Positions 46,870 to 58,559 are shown, counted from the first letter of the stretch. The stretch is DNA of 64,000 bases from Talpa occidentalis (GCF_014898055.3 NW_023603184.1:112706615-112770614); one strand, 5' to 3'. A program made the numbers and translations. The notes: a model not told the origin generated them from the letters alone.

Positions 46870-48465
46870 ATTTTTAAAATGGATATTAAATAGATCCCAT
46901 TTAAAAATTTAGAGTCACAAGAATAATTTCAAGAGTACATTGAACTGTATTATTTTCTTTTCAATCTGAAGTGAAACAGAAAAGCATTCTGAAGAGAATC
47001 TACCCTCATAAATTTAATAGTAGTCAGTATTTTTTTAACCATAAGAGACTTGTTAGCTGATATCCTTTTTCACCTAGTAGCTTTTTTACTCTGAAATTTC
47101 TGTAATTTTATCTCTCCTGAGGTCACTGGAAGGTTTCAAGGCAGGATATTAAGATAATCCCAACCAAGACCCCCTGATTTCATGTGGAAGTATCCAACAA
47201 AGTAATAAAATATTTAAGTAGAAAGAAAAAATAAATTGAACTTACTGTTAGAAGATCTTATTTATTCTGGCCTAGGGAAGCAGCTGGATTTCTTTATAAG
47301 TAAAAGATAAAAAGAATGTGAAAGTTACCACTTAAACATCAAAGACAATAACTTTTATGCTCAACTCAAATTATCTGCCATCCATTGGAGATGATTTGGT
47401 TGAAAAGAGACACCTGGTAAACCATGTATATTTCTAAGATGCTAAATTTTGTGACAGTGTCCCTTCCCTGATGTATAAAACATTACAGATGCACATTTAT
47501 CTTACAAATGCCAGAAAGAAAGTGAATACATTTTAAATAAGTGAAGAGGTGAAATGAGAAAGGGTACACCATAGAGATTCAGAAAACTGGGCTTCCAGTA
47601 AGGGTAAAATATTTTTTGAGCCATTATTTGATGAACATATAAGATCACCTCTGTTTCTCACTGATTTTAAAGAATGAATGTTTTTTTCAAATTCATTGGG
47701 TAAACAATTCAAATTATACTCAGATCTGTGTAAATGTACAAAATTTAAAGGATAATCAAAAATAGAAATCTAGCATTTTATTATCTTCTAATTTTATCAG
47801 TTATTTATCTTAGAATAATTCATAATAAAGATAGTATCTGTTTTGCATTAAAATAATTAAATCCTATTATGAAATGAAATTCAAAATGAGTTAACACACT
47901 TAAAACAATTACATATGTGTGCATGTGTATGACTGAGTATGTAAGTACCTGATTTGTTGACTATAATATAAGGAAAATAAAAAGAGTAATTTAAAATAAA
48001 TGTTATATTAGAAGAAACAAAAAGTGGATTTTTGTTCCTAATAGAAAATAATAGTGAATGTGATATTTAGAAATACAAAGACATATGTGTATTGTGTTCA
48101 TAATTCAAAGTCTACCTGAAGGCTTCTGATGAACAATTTTTAGTAATGACCCCCCATGACTGCAACAAACGAAGCATTATCCTTCTTTCTTAATATGTCA
48201 GTTTTAGTCTTAAAATTTAAGTGAATATCTTTAGTGAAGATCTTATAAAACTAGTGTTTATTTGTAAGATGGAATTAGTTCTGAGACACAAGTCACTATA
48301 ATTAAGAATTTTACCTATTTGAGTGAAACAAGATATTCAAAATCTTATTTGATACTCTGAAGTAATCTCAAAGTTCTCTATTTTTAGAATGCCCAACATG
48401 TTCACTCCTTTGTCAATAAATGTTCCCATCCTTATAATGAAAACCAAAACAATTGAACTGGAACA
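46870..48465. other. Unannotated AT-rich DNA
   Basis: No gene or named repeat was recognised. Confidence 0.5.
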
Positions 48466-48467
48466 GG

Positions 48468-48630
48468 GGTTGACAAACTAAAGTTTACAGTACCAAATTT
48501 TATCTATGCAGCCTGCTTTTAGAATTATAAAGAGTTGAAAGAAAACAAACAAAAAATGAGAATGATTATGCAGCAGAAACATTTACTGTCTGGTCCTTAC
48601 AGAAAATGATGCTTATTAACTATTGTACTC
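48468..48630 (+). mobile_element. hAT/Charlie-type non-autonomous DNA transposon remnant
   Basis: CAGGGGTTGACAAACTAAAG at the left resembles the CAGGGGTNGGCAAACTA terminal motif of a common Charlie-type mammalian MITE. AGCAGAAACATTTACTGTCTGGTCCTTACAGAAAATG at the right matches its inner right side. The extreme right terminus and 8-bp duplication could not be fixed. Ancient and non-coding. Confidence 0.65.
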
Positions 48631-49199
48631 AAATCATGATGATACATAGTTTGTCCATCTTGCTTACTCTAAAAAGTTAGCTGATACTATAAAAAGTTCC
48701 CCAAATGTAGAAATTAGTTAATAAATATCTGTGTAAATGAAGGAAGGGAAAAATTGAGTAGTCATAACACTGAGAGGAAATTTGATATCATATACTATAT
48801 GACAAACTGATTTTGAACAATTAAATTAATTTACCAAAGGAACTCAGTGAAGACTGAAATGCCACTTCCTACTTTATCTATGACTTCCAGCAAATTTTCT
48901 ACTTCAATAGATGCTTATGTGTGTATCAGAAATTCAAAATTATACATGCTACTGTACATAAAATATTACGTCCTTTTTTTTTTCTCCAAACATTTTAGGT
49001 AACAATTCCTGTATCATTAATTAATTTTTGTTATACATATTTTTAATAGCTACTTCTACACGATATTATGAATAGTTTGATTACATCTTATTTATTCTTC
49101 TATCAACTGCAAAAATAAAATGTAAGTAAAATATAAAATAGCCTTTTAATATTAAGCATTGGCAATTCCTATTTACTAAGAATTGATTTTTAACAAGTT
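48631..49199. other. Unannotated AT-rich DNA
   Basis: No gene or named repeat was recognised. Confidence 0.5.
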
Positions 49200-49212
49200 C
49201 ACTACAGATTTT

Positions 49213-49496
49213 TTTTTAAACAATGCTTTTTTAATTTTTTTTTTAAGATTTATTTATTTATACAAGCACTGGGTACAGTCAGAAGCGTGGGAGTGTGAGA
49301 GACTTCACCAGAGTCAGAGCGGGGAGCAGAACAGGCAGAAGGAACAAAATACACTGCTGAGGGGAGCAGCGGGTGCAGCAGGAGAGGTCTGTGCGCCATG
49401 TGGGACCCTTGCCGGCGGCCGGGGATCGAACCAGCGCTGAGGGCTGCGGGCAGCTTCACAACCCAGCGCTCAACCGCTGCGCCACCGGAGAGGCCC
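49213..49496 (-). mobile_element. tRNA-derived SINE, young lineage, antisense
   Basis: Perfect 13-bp duplication CACTACAGATTTT (49200-49212 and 49497-49509). The body carries GGGTACAGTCAGAAGCG, CTGCTGAGGGGAGCAGCGGG and the complemented B-box GGGATCGAACC. The head ends CTGCGCCACCGGAGAGGCCC. The tail region (sense strand) is interrupted by a short CATTG between two A-rich blocks, suggesting a mutated or extended tail. Confidence 0.94.
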
Positions 49497-49527
49497 CACT
49501 ACAGATTTTAAGGGTCAAAACAGTGTT

Positions 49528-49683
49528 ATTTTTACTATAAGAAAGAAAAAATCAAAATCAACAAACAACTATGAACCAGAGACACACTACGGGGGGTGGG
49601 GGCAGGAAAAGGAGGGATTGGGATCAAAATAAGGGGGTTGCAATTGTATGTGGAATATAAAAATAAAATTTTAAAAAAACAAA
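49528..49683 (+). mobile_element. Short 5'-truncated L1 3' UTR insertion, sense
   Basis: About 156 bp with an L1-type 3' end: a G-rich polypurine tract (GGGGGGTGGGGGCAGGAAAAGG at about 49590) followed by ATGTGGAATATAAAAATAAAATTTT and A-rich tail. It is flanked by a perfect 11-bp duplication, AAAACAGTGTT (49517-49527 and 49684-49694). A very short, recent-looking insertion. Family assignment rests on the 3' UTR architecture. Confidence 0.65.
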
Positions 49684-49694
49684 AAAACAGTGTT

Positions 49695-50045
49695 TTTTTT
49701 TATTGTATTGTATTTTCTATTGTGCTATCATTGTATGAGCTAATAACATTGTATTTAGCTAACATTACAACAGTATGTATGATTCAGAAGTATAGGCTCC
49801 CAACTCTTCATATTTATGTTCCCACACCACACCTACAAAGTATCCACAGAACTCCACCAAAGGCAATTGGATACCCTCCTCCTTTTGCTCCAAAACCCCA
49901 TCCTCCCGTCAACAGCTTTAATGTTCTTGATAAATTATGTCAAATTGCTTGGCTTTCTTTTATTTCAATTGCTCTGGTCTATTTCTTTTTATATGTTGCT
50001 AACAATCTTATTTTTTAACTTTAGTATTATCATTACCTCACAGTC
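49695..50045 (-). mobile_element. L1 LINE 3' end, antisense
   Basis: Starts with poly(T) and TTGTATTGTATTTTCTATTGTG, then TAACATTACAACAGTATGTATGATTCAGAAGTATAGG and CCCACACCACACCTACAAAG. These are the reversed L1 3' UTR landmarks also seen at 35404 and 63585. Frames on the plus strand are chance. The plus-oriented L1 piece at 49528 inserted at the edge of this copy's poly(T). Confidence 0.8.
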
Positions 50046-50073
50046 CTTTCCCCACCAAAAGAAAATTACTTTT

Positions 50074-50200
50074 GGCCTCCCCTGGTGGCACAGCAGTTGA
50101 GCGCTGAGAGGCGTGGCTGCCAGCAGCCTCTGCAATGAGGGTTCGTTTCCCCGGCCACCAGCAAGGGTTCCACAAAAAAAAAAAAAAAAAAAAAAAAAAA
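50074..50200 (+). mobile_element. Head-only SINE with poly(A)
   Basis: Only the tRNA-related head and its junction are present (GGCCTCCCCTGGTGGCACAGC to GCAAGGGTTCCACA, about 100 bp), followed at once by about 27 A's. The conserved core and the AATAAATAAATC tail are absent. Near-duplications AAAATTACTTTTG (50062-50074) and AAAATTATTTTG flank it, so it appears to have been retroposed in this short form rather than truncated later. The head contains a GAGAGGCGTGG change and an altered B-box. Confidence 0.8.
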
Positions 50201-50475
50201 TTATTTTGCCTTCAATCCTTCAATCCTAAAATGTTTCCTTACGTTTTCATACAGACCTTATTATCTCTAACTGACTCTCCTTATACATAAAAATATGGGG
50301 TCATAGCTTTGGCATTTTTTACACAGTAGATTTCAATGTTCAGAAGATAATAATGAAAGTACTTTGTAAAAATTTGCATCAGATAAAGAATATAATTCTA
50401 TCATTTCTATATCTATACCTGTAATACAGTCAACAAACGAAGACAGGCAGAGCAGACTAAGAAAGACTTTTACGA

Positions 50476-50743
50476 GGACCACCCTGTGGCACAGGCAGTT
50501 GAGCGCAGAGCTGTGAAACTGTCCACAGCTTCTGCAGTGCCGGTTCTATCCCCTGCGGCCGGCAAGGGTCCCACATGGTGCAACAGACCTCTCCTGCCTC
50601 ACCTGCTGCTCCCCTCAGCAGTGTATTTTATCAGTCTGCCTGTTTTGTTTCCCTCTCTGTCTTTGGTGAATCCTCTCCCCCTCCCGCGGATCTGGCCTGT
50701 ACCAGTTCTTGCATAAATAAATAAATCTTTAAAAAAAAAAAAA
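50476..50743 (+). mobile_element. tRNA-derived SINE, intermediate lineage
   Basis: Flanked by AAGAAAGACTTTTACGA (50459-50475) and AAGAAAGACATTTATGA (50744-50760), 17 bp with two differences. The head reads GGCACAGGCAGTTGAGCGCAGAGC, a variant shared with the antisense copy at 60351 and unlike the two main lineages. The tail TTCTTGCATAAATAAATAAATC is the older type. Confidence 0.92.
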
Positions 50744-50760
50744 AAGAAAGACATTTATGA

Positions 50761-52729
50761 TAGAGTAAAAATTTTTAATTAAATAATAAAATTGTGATAT
50801 GGAGTAGCATGAAGTTTAAAACCTCAGAGAAGACACGAGTGCCAAGCAAATGTTGATTAAATCATTTTCCTTTTGTGAAGCTCTGCGAAAATTGCATTGT
50901 GTTGATTAATGGGCAGTTGTAACTACTCAGTATGGTTCACAGAAATACATGCAAAGGTAACATAGTCCACAGATTGGTCTTAATGGTCACAATACCATAT
51001 TTAATGTCTATTTGTCTTGGTATAACACTTTTAGGAAAGTAATCATTACATTGTAAGTATAATTTCTGTTGATATCAGTGATGATAAATATTATAAATAC
51101 AAAATGAGATAGAATTTATTCAGCTTTAAGTTTATTTTGCTATCTGACCTCAGAACCAGACAGTTGGCAAAGTTTGTCAAATCTTACATTTTACCAAAGC
51201 TGATTGTTACATAGAAACTGCACAAAATGCCATTACCTCTAAATTGCTTTGGTGTCCCCAGCTGAAACATACAATTTCTCAGACTAGATATTACATTATT
51301 ATTTAATCAAGACATTTTCTCTTTATTTTTTATTTCATACGACTGAATATATAATTGGGCACATATTCATTTCGTTTTCCTTTTCCAGTTGACTATCTGA
51401 TACTTTAGATTTAATCTAACTAAAAATCATGTGGGCAACTGAAAAATAGATTCACATTGAAATATCCATTCCTTTAAAATGATTAAACTCATCATCTCTG
51501 GCAATACAACTAAAATACCTCTACTAATCTTGCCTTTATTAAACTTATAATGTGTCCCTTTACAATTGGTATTTTTCATCTACAAATATAAATTAGTCAA
51601 TAAATATTCAGAATATATTCCGTTGTGGGGGGGGGGCGGAGGCGGGTATCTTTGTCCGTTTGTGTATTTGGTTCCGAAAGAAAACTTGTTTTTATGCATC
51701 TGTGGATGTGGACATCTTTTAAGCACAACAAACACACTTCAAGTAAAGTTTTCCACAACAGTATGCTTCACAATTCAAACTTGTCATTTGTGACATATTC
51801 TGACTAGGAAATATTGCTGAGTAACATGATGGGGTTATCTTTCTCTAAAACAAAAATGTCAAATATCACTACTTTATTTCATGTTTTTAAGTGAAATATA
51901 TACTATGATTCAAGTAGACATCTAAATGATAGCATAACTTTTCATAAACTGTTGTAAGTTAAAACAGTGCAGTCTGTGTGAGCTGTTTGCAGGACATGAC
52001 CATTGAGTAGATCACCTTGTTTGACTTGCAAACCACCTGAGACATTACAGGAAAAATCTAATTTTGGAGTAAATTTTGGAATGTCTTTGACCTTGGAGTT
52101 CTGAGAGCATGGACACTCACTGACATTAGTAATTTGGTCATATAAAGTAGAGAAATAAATCGTTCATGTCTTGTATCAAAGGAAAAATGTCTGATAAGGT
52201 AGCTGTAGGTCCACACTTTTCCCACTGACTGCTGTTCAGGTCAGTTGGTTCAATGCATAGTTAGAGAAAAAAGATAAAGAGAACTTTAGAAATAAAATTT
52301 AAAAATTTATTTACTTTAATACAATTTACAACGTGAAAGTGCTTTCTAAGAATACAGGAAACAGTTATGAATATGTAAATTATTCTGTCATAAAAATGAT
52401 TGAGAAATTCTTTGAAAAATAAGTCACTAAATATTCATATAATTTTTAGGTATTAACATAAATATTAACATTTTCTGAAAGAGAAAGATCATGAAGAATC
52501 ATTTCAGAGATATAATCCTTAATATTTTGAAATATAATTTACTGAGTCTCACATAGTAAAGATTATTTTATATTATTATTTTATATTATATTACATTTCA
52601 ATTAATTTTTTAAAAGGATAACACGACATCAACATTATATATATAGCCCAAGGACTATAGCCTGGGTTTTAATAAAATAAAACACATTGACAAGTAATAG
52701 TTTTTGTCAAGAAATCATTACTATAAAAC
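50761..52729. other. Unannotated AT-rich DNA
   Basis: No gene was recognised. It includes a G-run (51626-51646) and a CpG-bearing unique stretch near 50850-50930. Confidence 0.5.
51626..51646 (+). other. G-rich run, candidate G-quadruplex
   Basis: A run of about nine to ten G's followed by CGGAGGCGGG. Four G-tracts of at least two fit within about 20 bp, in otherwise AT-rich DNA. Confidence 0.5.
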
Positions 52730-52736
52730 AAATCTC

Positions 52737-53005
52737 GGGCCTCCCCTGGTGGCGCAGAGGTTGAGCGCTGGGCTGCGAAGCTGTCCGCAGCCTCTGCAGC
52801 GCCAGTTCGATCCCTGGCCACGGGCGAGGGTCCCACATGGCGTGCAGACCTCTCCTGCCGCTCCTGCTGCTCCCCTCAGCAGTGTGTTTCATCAATCTAT
52901 CTGTTCTGTTCCCTGCTCTGGCTCTGGTGAATTCTCTCACCCTCCCACGCTTCTGACTGTACCCAGTGCTTGTATAAATAAATAAATAAATCTTTAAAAA
53001 AAAAA
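52737..53005 (+). mobile_element. tRNA-derived SINE, young lineage
   Basis: Duplication AAATCTC (52730-52736 and 53006-53012), 7 bp and perfect, possibly longer within the A-rich tail. The A-box GTGGCGCAGAGG and B-box AGTTCGATCCC are nearly intact. The head-to-body junction is the short form (GATCCCTGGCCACGGGCGAGGG), as at 36786. The tail is AATAAATAAATAAATC with pure poly(A). Confidence 0.93.
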
Positions 53006-53012
53006 AAATCTC

Positions 53013-54319
53013 AAAGAGAGGAAAATATCTAATTTAAATAACTGGCAAATGTTTGAAAAAGCACAATAACATATTTACATCAAAAATACCCCAGGGAATT
53101 TAAAATTTATGAGCTTTTATTGAATTTTCTAAAAATACAAATGCAAAATGTATACAATTTTTTGAATACATAGTTTCCTCACAAAATAAAGGAAAAATAA
53201 CACCTGATAAATCTAAAAAAATGTGATAAGGAATGTGATGTGATTAATCCAAATTTGTATGAATAAGTATGAGCCAAAACTAAAAGAATTTGAAATTAAT
53301 TTGATATTTATTAAGAAAATCATCTTCAAGACACATTTAATACAGATATTCTATCAAGGAACTGAATAAAAATTAAGAATGATTAGTTAATGTTGAAGAC
53401 ACTATAGTAGTAAAAGTAAATAAATGGAATATGTCATAGTGCCAAGTCTCAGATCAGAACGAAGACTTATTTTGATGGTGAGTGCAGTTTGATGAATACA
53501 TTTATCAATGTGTGAAGCTATCCTCCTGAAACTTGTATACTATTATAAAACATTGGTAAACCAATTTAAGAAAAAGAACAAAAAGAATAAAGTTTATCTA
53601 AGCGGGCGATAGAGTGTTGCTATGTGGACATAGCATCTACATAGAAGTTAGTTTCCTCTACACAGGTCAAATGAAGCAGACAGTGTAGCTATAGAACCAG
53701 TGTTAGTTATTTGTCAAATTAATCTGACCTTCAGTTTTTGCTATTGCTATTACCAAATTATAGGGCTAACATTCCCATAAGATTCATAGGGACCTTTAAC
53801 ATACTCAGTCTTTGGTTCTGTTCATAGTCTCAAGCATTCTATCAAACACCTCTGTGGTATTAGCTCCCATAATAGCTGGAGTAGGGGTGAATATCTTAAT
53901 CATTTATATTAGTGGATACACCTGGTTAAACTCTTATTGTGAGTCACTGGGTTATTATATACGTTTACTTTCATAATACCTTTTCCCATCTCAGATCTTC
54001 AAATTTTAAAAAAATGCACAAGCAGTAACATAATCGTTTGTCATATTAACAAAGAACTCTAAACTTTCTAAGGTAATAGAGGAGATTATTTATTAACAGT
54101 TAAAGTCAAAAAAAGTAAATACAAGTCAAATGTATGTAAATGTATGGTAATTCATTAAGAAATAAATAGTCCAAATGTCAAAAATAAAAAATAAAGCTTA
54201 TGAAATTTACCTATGTTTCAAGAGCAAAGGAATCCATATAAATCATTTCTGAAAAATATTGACTTCAATAAGTAAGAAAAATCTGAAAATGACATAAAAA
54301 CAGCATCACCTCTTTAAAA
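53013..54319. other. Unannotated AT-rich DNA
   Basis: No gene or confident repeat was recognised. Confidence 0.5.
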
Positions 54320-54520
54320 ATAATATCTAACATTTTTATGGTGTCACTTTACAATTTAAAATGTCTTTTCATAGACTGACAAATTTGATTCTCAAGGCTA
54401 GCTTATCATCCCTATTTCAGAAGTTATCATTTCTATTTAAGAACACCTAAATCAAGGAAGTTAGAAATCTTTATAGACCGGTTGCTAAGATGCAGTGATT
54501 CCAAACACATTTTCTATCCC
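54320..54520 (+). mobile_element. Ancient MIR SINE fragment
   Basis: ATATCTAACATTTTTATGGTGTCACTTTACAATTTAAAATG (about 54326) and TTTGATTCTCAAGGCTAGCTTATCATCCCTATTTCAG (about 54383) follow the MIR order. In MIR the order is target start, core, then ATTTAATCCTCACAACAA and ATCCCCATTTTACAG. Strongly diverged. Confidence 0.55.
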
Positions 54521-55499
54521 CATTTCATTTTAGCTCACAAATAGTGAAAATGATAGTGATGTGTTCTCTCCACTTTAAGTCCTTCTTCTCCCCCTGCAAA
54601 TGCCATGGGAAATACCTCAAATTGGAAAGTTTAAGACTGAGGAAAAAATCCAATAAAACTTCAAATTAAAACTGAAAACTACCTTGCAAACACATCTTCT
54701 GGAAGGATGAGATCTGACAAATCTCTTTCCCAAGATTACTTTTTTCAAATGTTTCTTTTCACTTGAAGAAACGGGCCGAAATCAATGTGTATGTGGATGC
54801 TATGCACCAATTGGATACCAACACAGTAAAGAAGGCCTCATCATATAGGAAAATGTTTAAAAGAAAAATTAGCATTTTGGGGTGGAAAAACTAAGTTTGT
54901 AGAGCAACGAGCCTTTACTTTATTTTCAAATATCATCATTTAAATTCATTTATAGGTCAGCAAAATGAAGACAACCATCAACAAACAAAAACACAGGTTG
55001 AATCCATATCATCATGTTAAAAAACTGGTTAAACACCAACTTGATTAAATATACAAAAAGTATGGGGGAAGTAAATGGAAATAACAGCATAAATAAGAAC
55101 TAAAGTAAGAAAAACTCAAATCAGAAGTAGCAATCTTAATGTTAAACAAAACTAGAAAATGAGAACAAGGTAGCAAAAAGAATTTTCAGATTGGTTAAAA
55201 ATTAGATATATGAATTTTCAATAAAATCACAATGCAAAGTGACAAAATAGTTAAGCTAAACATTTAATCAAAGATATGACTGAAAAATAAAAACACAACA
55301 ATGGCAAAGTTAGCATAACATGTGGTAGAGTAAAGGTAAATGTACTAAGACACCAAGTATACCAAGTGAAATTTTATAATGACTAAAATACAATTTAACA
55401 TTAATAAGAATGATAAATCAATCCTAAATTACAAAATTCACACATGCATACAGATATATTGATATTTAATATGTAAAAACTATTAGAAATAAATTGGCC
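54521..55499. other. Unannotated AT-rich DNA
   Basis: No gene was recognised. The A-rich sense strand from about 55000 may be very old L1 sequence leading into the recognisable piece at 55500. Confidence 0.45.
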
Positions 55500-55625
55500 A
55501 TTTTGAAAGATACATCACAGACTGGAAGAAAATATTTCCAAAAGGCACATTTGATAAAGTACTATTACCCAAAATATACAAAGAACTCTTAAAGCTCACC
55601 CATAAGAAAATAATTCAATTAAATA
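55500..55625 (+). mobile_element. L1 LINE ORF2 C-terminal fragment, sense
   Basis: ACAGACTGGAAGAAAATATTTCCAAAAGGCAC through AAAATATACAAAGAACTCTTAAAGCTC (about 55517-55598) is a characteristic L1 ORF2 segment. No flanking duplication; a short fragment. Confidence 0.75.
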
Positions 55626-56375
55626 TGAACCTTAACTTGGATGCATGACCTGAATTACACAACTGGAATAGGACTTTCATTTGACCATTCTGCCATTCTG
55701 ATTTCAGATGTCCAGTTTATTGATTGTCCTACGTAGTTGTATTTCCCTTTGCACAATTACATTTGAATATATATACAAACAATGGGATGTTATTAGCAAT
55801 TAAACGGAATTTTACTAACACTGACATTTGTAAAGAGAGGGAAAAGCAGTATACTGGTATTTACAACTAATTTTGAAATAAAATTAAATTATGGATGATT
55901 ATATACATGTATATATGTATACATATGTATATGTGTATATGTGTGTATATATATGTATATATGTACATATATTTATAGGTAAATTAAGAATATAGTGCAA
56001 CATTTCAATGTGGTATAGTTCAGAGCTATAATTGTCAACAATTTCTCTAAAACATTTATTAGTTACCATCACATTCATATTTCTTATATTCTAAAAAAAA
56101 ATGTCATCAATATCAATGAATTTATCAAGTTGCAATAACAATACTTTGTTACTTTGTTTAATCTATGAGATGGTCTTCCATATTATTAACATGTAAATAT
56201 TTAAAAATTTAAATCAGAGTATTGCTAGAAAGTGATGCTATTATGTATTTTTGCTCTTGATTCATCAAATATTTTCAAATAAACATCTTTGATGGAATCT
56301 TTCACTATAGTCTTAAAATTATATATGATTCTTTAGATTTAGCAATTTAAAATGTTGTTTATAAAAAGTTTGAAA
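55626..56375. other. Unannotated AT-rich DNA with a TATG/TATA simple repeat
   Basis: A TATATGTATACATATGTATATG-type simple repeat occupies about 55900-55978. Otherwise nothing recognised. Confidence 0.55.
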
Positions 56376-56701
56376 ATTACATTTTCAACCTATGCATTTT
56401 CTAGTATAATATATTTTTTCTTAAGGATGCTGATAAAATAGCCAAAGGATAAAATATGAGTAATTTGAAATGACTATACTATGAACTACATTTTCAACCT
56501 ACACATTTTCTAGTGTAATGTATTTTTTCTTAAGGATGCCGATAAAATAGTCAAAGGATAAAATGTGAGTAATTTGAAATGACTACACTATGAACTACAT
56601 TTTCAACCTACACATTTTCTAGTGTAATGTATTTTTTCTTAAGGATGCCGATAAAATAGTCAAAGGATAAAATGTGAGTAATTTCAAATGACTATACTAT
56701 G
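56376..56701 (+). repeat. Tandem triplication of a 109-bp unit
   Basis: Three head-to-tail units with starts 109 bp apart (reference ACATTTTCAACCTA at about 56379, 56488 and 56597). Units 2 and 3 differ at only a couple of positions. Unit 1 differs from both at roughly ten. An older duplication was therefore followed by a recent one. The unit contains TTTTTTCTTAAGGATG and GTGAGTAATTT but resembles no known element and has no frame. Not a CRISPR: units are contiguous, without spacers. Confidence 0.92.
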
Positions 56702-57645
56702 CCCACATCTAATGAGATGACCAATTTTATCAGAATTAGAGGCATGACATGTCTAATTAATTAAAAAAACATATTTGTTGTATGTAATACTACTTCTATT
56801 ATGTAGCTATAGATTTTTATCCTCTAGTCAAACATGCTTTCTCAAATGATATTTCAGTTAATATGTATGTATATACATATATGTGCTTTATAATACATAA
56901 TCAAATAATCAAGTCATGAATACTATCTCATACAAATAAATAAAATATAACTTTATTTTAACAATATACAGAAACTCCATACTATTTTTCTCAACAGATT
57001 GTATTTTCCTCAAAAGGTCTGCATTGTTCAAGATGCTCTATACAAACATCACAACACTGGATCTTGGAAGGGAGTATCTGGGCTAAGTAAAAAGGTGGCA
57101 TATACACCGCCTTTTTCCACTTTCCTACAATCTACTTTTGTTTAAATAATTTTAAGTGTCTTAGAATTGTGAGTTCTCACTTGGATAGTTGTCAAAATGA
57201 TAAATGAAAATCATTAAGGAACAGTTATTTCAAAGTTTTTTTGAATTTTTATGCATTATTTGAACATGATTATAAAATTTTGTCAGCATATAAACATTTT
57301 ATTGAGAGCCTCATAAAAATGTATTAATTATACCTATAAAATCCATAAGGGAGTTTTATGAATTAACTCAACTACTATAACCAAGGATGAAAGTCTATGT
57401 CACTAGAATTGTATTTTAGATAGACAGACAGACAGATACATGGATATACTATCTAGCAACAGTGGACTCTGCATTGCATTAATATACATTAAAGAGGGGA
57501 AAAACACCTTTAGAAAATGAATCTGAAACTGGTATCAGAATTTTAGTTCTAATTATGACTTAAATTTGTAATAAATTTCTGTTTTATTTCTTGGGGTTAT
57601 ATGGTATGAACATAATATATATGTGTATGTATTTATGTGTGTGTG
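56702..57645. other. Unannotated AT-rich DNA
   Basis: No gene was recognised. A short GATAGACAGACAGACAGATAC run sits at 57419-57439 and a GT run at 57635-57652. Confidence 0.5.
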
Positions 57646-57649
57646 TGTG

Positions 57650-58235
57650 TGTCTATATGGTACCTTTCTTCCTAAAGCCTATTTGTCCTCCTTTTCCTGC
57701 TATGGTTTTTCCAAATCAGCAAATGACAATTATTTATTGTTACTCAGATCAAAAACTTAGGAAGCATTTTTGATTCATCATATTGCCAACTTGTTTCTGT
57801 AATTCGTAAGTGGGAGTGGGATCTTCTGACTGGGATCCATTCTTCCATTCTTGACAGTGCAATCTGTTCTCTACACCTTAACCAAAATAGTATCTTAAAA
57901 CTATAAATATCACTATTTGAAAATCTACTTTTCACCTACAATTCTGATCTTCATATTTTACTCTACTAGGCAAGGCATCATTGGCCTCTGCTGCCTCACC
58001 TTGCTCATCTCTAACCCCTCATCTGATTGTTGTGCTGCCAGCATACCAATCTTCCTTCTCTTAGTCTGTGAGCTAAACTAGTTCCATTCCCCAGGCCTTT
58101 CATTTTCTGCTCCCTCTACCAGAAAGAAATTGTACCCATATTTTCTCTAAGGTAACTCAGGTTTCAGTGAGTTGTCAAGCACTCCAGAGAGCTTCTCCTT
58201 GATCATGTTTAAACCTGACTCTGTTTCAGGATTCC
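57650..58235 (+). mobile_element. Ancient L2 LINE fragment, sense
   Basis: CAAAAACTTAGGAAGCATTTTTGATTCATC (about 57750) and CTTGACAGTGCAATCTGTTCTC (about 57852) match L2 ORF2 in the right order. AAACTATAAATATCAC, GCCTCTGCTGCCTCACCTTGCTCATCTC (about 57984) and CTTTCATTTTCTGCTCCCTCTACC (about 58098) then follow. Broken frames throughout. Confidence 0.75.
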
Positions 58236-58237
58236 CC

Positions 58238-58254
58238 TTGTGTGTGTGTTTGTG

Positions 58255-58321
<67 letters not shown>

Positions 58322-58403
58322 ATACATACCTATGTGTGTATGTATGTATGTATACATACATATGTATGTATGTATGTATACACACACACACATATATATA
58401 TAT
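58238..58403. repeat. Compound TG/TA/TATG microsatellite with long inverted repeat
   Basis: GT-rich start (58239-58260), (TA)n at 58261-58294, (TG)n at 58295-58320, then mixed TATG/TACA, ending in (CA)n(TA)n to 58403. The right end (58372-58403) is the reverse complement of the left part. The array can therefore fold as a hairpin of about 30 bp arms with a TATG-rich loop. Frames here are simple-repeat artefacts. Confidence 0.92.
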
Positions 58404-58559
58404 GATCCTCTAAAGCAGGTTTGGCATATAATGCACACATAATATGTATTTTATAAATCTGAAAATAAATTCACAAGTTAATTTAATTCTTGACTCTGGT
58501 TTTCCTAATTAACATAAAATTGTGGGAAGGAAGCAGTAATAGAGAATAAAAGTAATAGG

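Noticed and set aside
56376..56701. CRISPR-like array
   Set aside because: Units are contiguous 109-bp tandem copies with no unique spacers, in a mammalian context.
58209..58442. Tyr/Ile/Cys/Val-rich and Thr/His-rich open frames
   Set aside because: Pure artefacts of the TA/TG/CA microsatellite.
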